Source: Macrostomum hystrix (lineage: Eukaryota > Platyhelminthes > Macrostomidae). Taken from it: 64,000 nucleotides of DNA. The number at the start of each line of letters is the position of its first letter. Within the stretch, counting starts at the first letter, position 1. Below the pieces are notes generated by a model. The model searched no databases. It was not told where the DNA came from and saw only the letters and a list, made by a program, of their open reading frames with translations. The stretch spans positions 20,975,001-21,039,000 of the forward strand of contig CATNEN010000038.1 in assembly GCA_950097015.1 (NCBI GenBank), in the 5' to 3' direction. Positions 57,340 through 64,000 of this stretch are shown here, one piece after another. The translations under genes were made by a program, and so were the position numbers.

Positions 57340-57640
57340 CTCCCGTGTCTCATCTCTCCCGTTTCTCATCTCTCCCCTGTCTCATCTCTCCCGTTTCTCA
57401 TCTCTCCCGTGTCTCATCACTCCCGTTTCTCATCTCTCCCGTTTCTCATCTTTCCCCTGTCTCATCTCTACCCTGTCTCATCTCTCCCGTTTCTCATCTT
57501 TCCCCTGTCTCATCTCTACCCTGTCTCATCTCTCCCGTTTCTCATCTTTCCCCTGTCTCATCTCTACCCTGTCTCATCTCTCCTCTGTCTCATCTCTCCT
57601 CTGTATCATCTCTCCCGTTTCTCATCTCATTTAAACATGG
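57340..57640. repeat. Minisatellite, 18-bp pyrimidine-rich unit (about 16 copies)
   Basis: Unit ctcatctctcccgtttct with gtgtct, cctgtct and tttcccc variants. The strand is almost all C/T, so polypurine-polypyrimidine structure is possible. Confidence 0.9.
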
Positions 57641-57750
57641 TTAAAATGCTATAATTAAAACACAGCAATAAATCAATCACTTATTGACAAAAACTATCCA
57701 TAGTTGTTCTCTCCAGTTTTCAGATTTCTACGATATTTCGTTGACTTATG

Positions 57751-57926
57751 TTAAAAACTCGCTGCATTCTGATACTTTTCACCCCACTGACGCTGACCTA
57801 CAATAGCCTCCGCCAGCTCAGGCTCTGAGAACTGATCAGGGCTGGCTGGCAGCCCAGTAACTGACCACAGAAGACTGACGAGAACAGCTGGAGTTGTGCA
57901 AACTGACAGATTTATGAGCAGCCCAG
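57751..57926 (-). CDS. Orphan terminal exon of an unidentified protein
   Basis: After acceptor cttttacag (exon starts 57926) the minus strand reads LLINLSVCTTPAVLVSLLWS, then PASPDQFSEPELAEAIVGQ, WGEKYQNAASF and TAA at 57753-57751. The first 20 residues look like a membrane segment. The entry phase (two leading bases) does not match any good donor in the Mab-21 gene upstream, which has its own stop at 58362. It is either a 3' exon of an alternative Mab-21 transcript or of a separate gene. No family recognised. Confidence 0.45.
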
Positions 57927-58361
57927 CTGTAAAAGTACAAATAGGAAAAAGTACAAAAGTACATGCTATAAAAGTTTTGATTTACATCATATACATTACA
58001 TTATGTAATGTAATAAGAATTATAATGTAAGAGAGTATACTCTCTTATAAGAGAGATACGTATCTACATTCCAGACGCAAATGAGTTAGCAGTGCTCAGA
58101 AACAATAAATGAGAAATTATTATCATTGGCCACTTAAAAAACAGCTAAAAAAGAAATTCGTTTTTAAAATAGAAGAGTTACGTACTTTTCAACCGACACT
58201 AACTTTCGCTAACTGTCGCTCCCGCTAACTGTCGCTCCCGCTAACTGTCACTAGCTCTCTATTGTCAAAAGTGAAATTAAGTGTTCAGGCAAAAATAAAT
58301 GGGGATGGAACAACAACTGAACCAGAAGCACAAGATCTAAAGACGCAAATCATGGTGCTTG

Positions 58362-60601
58362 TCAATGATTGTTCAGTGGCTCCTGCAGCGAATTCGCGAA
58401 CCGCTGCAGCTTCGCTTGGATCCAGTCGTCTATCTGCTGCGCCACCGTTTCCATGGCAACGAGCCGACCGAACTCAGCATTGACCAGATGCAGCCGCGCT
58501 CTCACCCACAGCCTCCGCTCCTCATCCTCCAAACTCGAGTGGCTGTCGCTGTCGCTGCGATTCGAAATTCGCCGCAGCTTCTCCCTGACCCAGCGGATCT
58601 TCTCCTCGTCCTGCGTCTCCATGGCGACGCGTTTTTCGTCCCTGACGGTCTCCATCTGTCGCAGGCTGAACTCCACGTGCTCAACTTGGTCGCTGTAGTG
58701 AGCCAGAGTGAGCAGCTCCTCCAAGTCCGGGTCCTCTTGCAGCTCTGAGAGCCACGCGTCGAAGTCGATTGCAGTACGATCGCTGAGCAGCTCAGCTTGG
58801 AGACTCCAGCTCAGGCAGCGGAAGTTCACGTACTCTCTCTTATCTCGTGGTGTTCAGGCTTTGACAGTCTGGCTGTGAGCAGAGTCTGTGTAAACTCGGG
58901 AAGAAATATGAATCGAGGCGGAGTGTCTGCGGGGAGGCAGAACCTACACGCCCAGTCCGAGTCTAATGGCACTTCAACATGGCCAAAACGAGGATGCAAA
59001 GTAATGTCTTCTTGCCGAAATCCACTTTTAAATTTGCTTTGAATCAGCTTCATCGCGAGTCTCTCAGCCTCCTCTGAGTTGTCGAACTTCAAATGCGCCA
59101 TGGCGGTCATGCACAGGGCGGCGCACTTGCACCACCGCAGGTGATTCAGGAAACTGAGCTGCCTCATCAAAGTATCTCTGTCTGCAGACTTTGACTGTAG
59201 CTCAGGAACGCAATGATGCACCACACTGTACACATCTGCTGACATCTTAACACTAGCATCAAATCCTTTCCTAATCTGACAGCAGGCGGCGCTGTCAGTG
59301 GCAGCAGAGTGAACGGATGAAAGTAGAAATTCTGTGACTGCAGAGGTCTCACGAGTCTCCTCATGTGCTCAACGACTTCGCTAATGTCGTTTTTCAGCTC
59401 TCTCAGTCGGTCTCGAACCCTCGCCTTCGTGTTGTCGAAGTCGCCGCCGATTCCAGCATTCTTGAAGTAAAGCGGAGCGTCCGGCATGAAGAAGTGCGGC
59501 ATGCACTCATCGGGTGAGGGTGAGCTGTTTGAGTCGATGAAGCTCAGCATTATGTCGAGAGACTCCATCAGCAGTGAGATCAGATTCTGATGCTGCCACG
59601 CTTCAGATTCTGTGTCATGCCTCTCCAGCATGAAAAAGAGCAGAGTCTTTGCATGGTAGGTCTTGAGTCCATGTGTGTCCAGAGTGAGTGGCAAATATCT
59701 CTTAAAGATGAACTTGATGATTGAGAACAGCTGACCCTGGAGTGTGCTCAGCCGTCTCATGGCCTTTTTCTCTTGGAAGCTGAAGCTTACTCTAAGCTCA
59801 TTGGTCACGTTAGGTCTGGTTGACCTCACCAGGTGAACCTTATCGTTATTAATTTGCAGCTTTCTAACTCTGTGCTCACAGAAAGAGCTGCAGCACTTGA
59901 TCGCATGACACGTGTCCTGAGCAGCCTGCACACCGCATGCCTTGGCTGAGACGGCAGGTTGGTTGCCTGCACTGGGTGGTGACCGGAGTGCAAAAAGGGG
60001 CGTTAAGCAGACGAAATGCAACTTTGAAATTCAAATTTACTCAAGAGCGTGAAAATTATTGAACTTGAACTTAAATACTTAATCTCAGTAGACTTTGTGA
60101 GAACATAGCCGACCATCCTAAAATACTGTCTAATACCAATACTACTGCTACTACTAATTACTGTCTACTAACTACTAACTACTAACTACATTTATTGCAC
60201 ATCAGATGTCACTCACCTGACCCCACTGCCACCTGCGCGTGACCCTCCGTGACCAGCTGCTTCGTGGCACTTTCGTGTCCCTCGCAGCCTCCGTCCAGAA
60301 GCAACCGCTGACCTCGAACCAGCACAGTCCAGTCGATGCCTGAGTCAGCCGCTGTCCTGCCGTTCACTTGCACCAGACTGTTGGCCCAGCCCTCTGCGTA
60401 GCTGCCTGTCATCTGCATATCCCAGTTCTGAGTGAGGACTCGAGCGGCTCCTCATCCCTCAATGAGCGGCTGCTCAACAATACCCCTCAATGAGCCATTC
60501 TCTGCTGATACTCCGCTCTCACCTGAGTGAATCCCGCCTTGTTGAGCAGTTGGTGCAATTCTTTGCTGAGCTGCCTGTCCCACTGTGAGTCGTCTCTGAG
60601 C
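58362..60601 (-). CDS. Mab-21 / cGAS-like nucleotidyltransferase-fold protein, five exons, 5' end missing
   Basis: Exons: 60601-60523, 60412-60217, 59966-59353, 59275-58948, 58843-58362, all joining in frame with GT-AG introns (77 bp for intron 3, 104 bp for intron 4); about 565 aa seen. The N-terminal NTase part has LSKELHQLLNKAGFTQ, the Gly-Ser helix motif TGSYAEGWANS, and DSGIDWTVLV where active cGAS-like proteins have an acidic pair. The helical Mab-21 half has SFSFQEKKAMRRL, GLKTYHAKTLLFFMLER, WQHQNLISLLMESLDIML and CMPHFFMPDAPLYFKNAG. The C-terminal exon is charged and helical (EEKIRWVREKLRRIS, EFGRLVAMETVAQQIDDW). Family knowledge: the group includes cGAS, cGAS-like receptors and Mab-21 developmental factors; many members are not enzymes. 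The first exon and start codon lie upstream, beyond the 19-bp array, and were not found. Confidence 0.82.
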
Positions 60602-60659
60602 CTGGAATGATAAGGAACTCAGTCAGCTTATGGATTGCTGCTGCATTCAGACTGATGAC

Positions 60660-61745
60660 TGTGAATTCCTCCCCAATGTGTGAATTCCTCCCCAATCTGT
60701 GAATTCCTCCCCAATCTGTGAATTACTCCCCAATCTGTGAATTACTCCCCAATCTGTGATTTACTCCCCAATCTGTGAATTACTCCCCAATCTATGAATT
60801 ACTCCTAACCTGTGAATTACTCCCCAATCTGTGAATTCCTCCCCAATCTGTGAATTCCTCCCGAACCTGTGAATTCCTCCCGAACCTGTGAATTCCTCCC
60901 CAATCTGTGAATTCCTCCCGAACCTGTGAATTCCTCCCCAATCTGTGAATTCCTCCCCAGTCTGTGAATTACTCCCCAATCTGTGAATTCCTCCCCAATC
61001 TGTCAATTACTCCCCAATCTGTCAATTACTCCCCAATCTGTGAATTACTCCCCAATCTGTGAATTACTCCCCAATCTGTGAATTCCTCCCCAATCTGTGA
61101 ATTACTCCCCCAATCTGTGAATTACTCCCCAATCTGTGAATTACTCCCCAATCTGTGAATTACTCCCCAATCTGTGAATTCCTCCCCAATCTGTGAATTA
61201 CTCCCCAATCTGTGAATTACTCCCCAATCTGTGAATTACTCCCCAATCTGTGAATTCCTCCCCAATCTATGAATTACTCCCCAATCTGTGAATTACTCCC
61301 CAATCTGTGAATTACTCCCCAATCTATGAATTACTCCCCAATCTGTGAATTATTCCTAACCTGTGAATTCCTTCCAATCTGTGAATTACTCCCCAATCTA
61401 TGAATTACTCCCCAATCTGTGAATTACTCCCCAATCTATGAATTACTCCCCAATCTGTGAATTACTCCCCAATCTGTGAATTACTCCCCAATCTATGAAT
61501 TACTCCCCAATCTGTGAATTACTCCCCAATCTGTGAATTCCTCCCCAATCTGTGAATTACTCCCCAATCTGTGAATTACTCCCCAATCTGTGAATTACTC
61601 CCCAATCTATGAATTACTCCCCAATCTGTGAATTATTCCTAACCTGTGAATTCCTCCCAATCTGTGAATTACTCCCCAATCTGTGAATTACTCCCCAATC
61701 TGTGAATTACTCCCCAATCTGTGAATTACTCCCCAATCTGTGAAT
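60660..61745. repeat. Minisatellite, 19-bp unit (about 57 copies), 5' of the Mab-21 exons
   Basis: Unit tgaattactccccaatctg with tcc/act, tcctaacc and ctatg variants. It begins about 55 bp upstream of the first recognised Mab-21 exon, so it probably lies in an intron or the promoter region of that gene. Confidence 0.95.
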
Positions 61746-61874
61746 TCTTTAACAGAAGCGAAAAGAAATCAGGTGGCGAATAGAAGCTAGTTGCATTGAG
61801 GGTCGGCCTGGGTGCATTAAATGCAAGCCATGCAGATCAGCCTTTGAAAATCCAGGAGAGTAAAAGTCCAAGAT

Positions 61875-61960
61875 CCATCTGAGGAATGAGTAGATCTATC
61901 TGAGGAATGAGTAGATCTATCTGAGGAATGAGTAGATCTATTTGAGGAATGAGTAGACGA
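61875..61960. repeat. Short tandem repeat, 21-bp unit (about 4 copies)
   Basis: Core agatctatctgaggaatga plus gt. It ends next to a mariner-like terminal sequence. Confidence 0.8.
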
Positions 61961-61987
61961 TCTATATAGATCTATCCATTCCTCAGA

Positions 61988-62015
61988 TACGAGGGGCGTC
62001 CCAAAAGTTCCCGGA
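61988..62015. mobile_element. Possible mariner-type terminal repeat fragment
   Basis: The word tacgaggggcgtcccaaaag resembles the outer end of mariner-family elements (TA target, gaggggcgt...). No transposase remnant or partner repeat is seen nearby, so this is a fragment at best. Confidence 0.3.
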
Positions 62016-62481
62016 ATGTCCAAAGTAGCTCTTCAACGGAGCCATGAAATTTCACGCCTATGGTGTCAAACGAAAGGAACTTTTGTCACAAAGAAAATAA
62101 AGTTAAAATCATGTTTATATATTTCTCTATTTAGGAGCTGCAGCAAGAAACGTGCGCGAATGTCAGGGGTAGTGTTACTCAAGCTCAAAAATTGATGGCA
62201 ATGATTTTTCATCTCCATTTATGGATATTTTCATTTTGAATTAGTGCTACTGACGTGTCAGAAAGACGTGGCAGTGTCTATGGAGAAAAAGCAGAAATGC
62301 TCATAGAAAAAAGCGGAAACTCGTTCTAAAATGCTATAGCCTACTCGGAGATAAAACGGCAGTGGCTGTGTCAACCCTAATCACCTACTCGTCTAGTTTG
62401 CCAGCCCCCGATTGTTGGCATAGGAAGCAAATTAATCGATATTTAGTTTACCTACTAGACTAGCACGTTGATCTAAAAGCG

Positions 62482-62571
62482 ATGGTCGCCATTGCGAAGA
62501 AGCTGCCTTGGCTGCTGCTTCTGATGCTCGCCTACATGGTAGTTGTTGAAGGACTTCGCCTCCGTCAACTG
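62482..62571 (+). CDS. First coding exon of a secreted or membrane protein (signal peptide)
   Basis: ATG at 62482 opens 30 codons reading MVAIAKK, then a hydrophobic core LPWLLLLMLAYMVVVEG, then LRLRQL, ending at a consensus donor CTG|gtgagt (62572). A basic n-region followed by a Leu-rich core is a typical signal peptide. Further exons would lie to the right, past the inverted repeat and outside the window. Identity unknown. Confidence 0.55.
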
Positions 62572-62701
62572 GTGAGTTGTCGATTGAACGATGCTGAGCA
62601 GTCAAGGTCAAGCATGTTTGCCCGCCGGCAGCCTGAGGCTCGTTAGCAAATTGTCTAGATCAACAAGTCATAGGCTTCAGGAGACTTAGATAGTTCGAAA
62701 A

Positions 62702-64000
62702 TTAATATTTTTCTTGATCTAAATTGCTAAACTAGATGAGACTTACTATTTTTCTCTTGAGGTTTACATTTCTGGTGGCTATATTCAATTCAAAAGGCCA
62801 ATAACTTTTTGTTAATCAGAAAATTTGAAATTTGAAATTTACAGAAAAAAAACAAAAACATTCTAGGTCTCCAGGGAAAAAACTTTTACTGGACATGTCA
62901 AAAAGCGACAGGTGTACTTTGACCCGATCGATAACCGGAAGCCACAGGTGTACTTTGATCCGATCGATTACCGGAAGCCACAGGTGTACTTTGATCCGAT
63001 CGATAACCGGAAGCGATAGGACGAGATTTATTTACGCAAGAAAATGAAGGAACGCTTAATTTAGACTTAAGATTCAAAAGACAGGATGTCTAATTACATA
63101 AAAATCTATGTGATTTAATAAAACAATGCTCCCTTTTTCGAAAGGTCCAGGACGAATGTCACTTTTTTCGAGCTGATTATTTTGTCAGGCTTTGTCGCGA
63201 CTTTCGTCTTGCCTTCTGCCTCTATTCACTCTTTTGTTCTCTGCACTTTTCTTGTTTACATCGTCCAGTTCAATCTAGTTCTTTCTCTCTCGTTATCTCT
63301 GCGGCTGATCTCTCATTCTCTATCCTTTCTTTCTTTCCTGCTCTCTGATTGGTCCGCCGCTCACGTTCTAGCCTCCTCTCCTACCCTCAGTCGCGCACTC
63401 TTGTTATCGTACCGCCAACCCCCCTTCCTTATCGCTCTGTTAAACTTAAATATATTTTGACTCTCGGCCTGAATTGGCTCACAGCCGTATGAACGGGCTC
63501 TTACTGCGAGGACTCAATTTGTTGCATAAGAATTCAAGACATGGCGCCCGAACAAAATCGAACCCAAATGTAGAATTATTTTCTGCCAGCTCCTTCTGGC
63601 TTTCATCTCATCAGCGTCGTTCTCGTCCGCCAGCCTGCATTGACTTGCATAAAACGTTCTTCGTCTCGTCTCGTCTCGTCTCGCCTCAGTTCGTCCCATG
63701 TGGCGACCGCCGGTTCCTGGTCTCTCATTCGTTCGACGGGATCGCCACAGGTAACCGTGGCTTCCGGTTATCGATCGGGTCAAAGTACACCTGTCGCTTT
63801 TTGACATGTCCAGTAAAAGTTTTTTCCCTGGAGACCTAGAATGTTTTTGTTTTTTTTCTGTAAATTTCAAATTTCAAATTTTCTGATTAACAAAAAGTTA
63901 TTGGCCTTTTGAATTGAATATAGCCACCAGAAATGTAAACCTCAAGAGAAAAATAGTAAGTCTCATCTAGTTTAGCAATTTAGATCAAGAAAAATATTAA
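62702..64000. mobile_element. Foldback-type element: 243-bp inverted repeats around an LTR/PBS-like core
   Basis: Left arm 62702-62944 and right arm 63758-64000 (window end) are reverse complements of equal length with few differences; the right arm may continue outside. A 36-bp unit (core ggtgtactttgatccgatcg) is repeated three times at 62909-63018, partly inside the left arm. Between the arms lie AATAAA (63117), a C/T-rich stretch and, at 63541, ACA followed by tggcgcccgaaca. The latter 13 bases match a tRNA-Lys primer-binding site of LTR retrotransposons. Confidence 0.6.
63542..63554 (+). promoter_or_regulatory. Candidate primer-binding site (tRNA-Lys type) after an LTR-like end
   Basis: tggcgcccgaaca directly follows a CA dinucleotide. 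From memory, the 3' end of animal tRNA-Lys is complementary to these 13 bases. Nothing downstream reads as gag, so if this is a retroelement it is truncated or rearranged. Confidence 0.45.

Noticed and set aside
58262-58748. Plus-strand ORFs opposite the last Mab-21 exon
   Set aside because: The minus-strand frame continues in phase from upstream exons; the plus-strand frames lack any domain.
59245-59290. Frameshift in the Mab-21 gene between the reading frames ending RLVRPLQSQNFYF and starting FDASVKMSADVYS
   Set aside because: A 77-bp intron (donor gtgaga after 59353, acceptor gtcag before 59275) joins the frames in phase 0, similar in size to the 83-bp intron of the RRM gene.

Overview
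The window is animal (metazoan) nuclear DNA. It has spliced genes with GT-AG introns of about 77 bp to 6 kb, poly-Gln, poly-Ala and poly-Gly tracts, and metazoan protein families (LIX1/lowfat, SIL1, SRP19, PPP6R, Mab-21, a LOTUS-domain protein). Intergenic DNA is AT-rich and full of transposon copies. The lineage cannot be fixed from sequence alone; a small-bodied spiralian such as a flatworm is a guess only.

Layout. 1-945 (-): 5' part of a DAZAP1/Musashi-like tandem-RRM protein. 1.5-3.4 kb: two minisatellites. 3973-4458 (-): last exon of SRP19. 4.7-7.1 and 7.7-10.0 kb: 33-bp and 36-bp minisatellites. 9990-18758 (-): complete three-exon LIX1/lowfat gene whose introns hold a 22-bp array (5.5 kb) and a 12-bp array (1.4 kb). 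18.8-21.06 kb: a 44-bp array, a tRNA-derived element and an 18-bp array. 21281-25756 (-): complete four-exon SIL1 gene with a different minisatellite in each intron. 25.8-41.5 kb: transposon-dominated. It holds two copies each of two element families (27464-30225 and 34353-37117; 31738-34356 and 39662-41456), a solo LTR (32114-32933), a beta-propeller-like gene fragment (31214-31733) and a LOTUS-domain CDS (38964-39590). 43865-44425: decayed Merlin-like DNA transposon. 44958-46349 (+): four-TM CD20-like protein with a PPxY motif. 47.6-49.3 kb: 20-bp array. 49381-55810 (+): complete four-exon PPP6R (SAPS) gene. 57751-57926 (-): orphan terminal exon. 58362-60601 (-): five exons of a Mab-21/cGAS-like gene, with a 19-bp array upstream. 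62482-62571 (+): first exon of a secreted or membrane protein. 62702-64000: large inverted repeat enclosing an LTR/primer-binding-site-like structure.

Roughly a third of the window is tandem repeat. Nearly every long intron or gene flank carries its own private minisatellite. The long ORFs inside these arrays are by-products of unit lengths divisible by three. The genes are unrelated housekeeping and developmental genes and do not form one pathway. The most unusual non-genic signals are: the one-intron-one-minisatellite pattern; two element families sharing a 3'-terminal signature that ends in CTAG and meet tail-to-tail; a solo LTR whose empty site is preserved in a paralogous copy 8 kb away; and a Merlin relic whose termini and likely target-site duplication are still readable.
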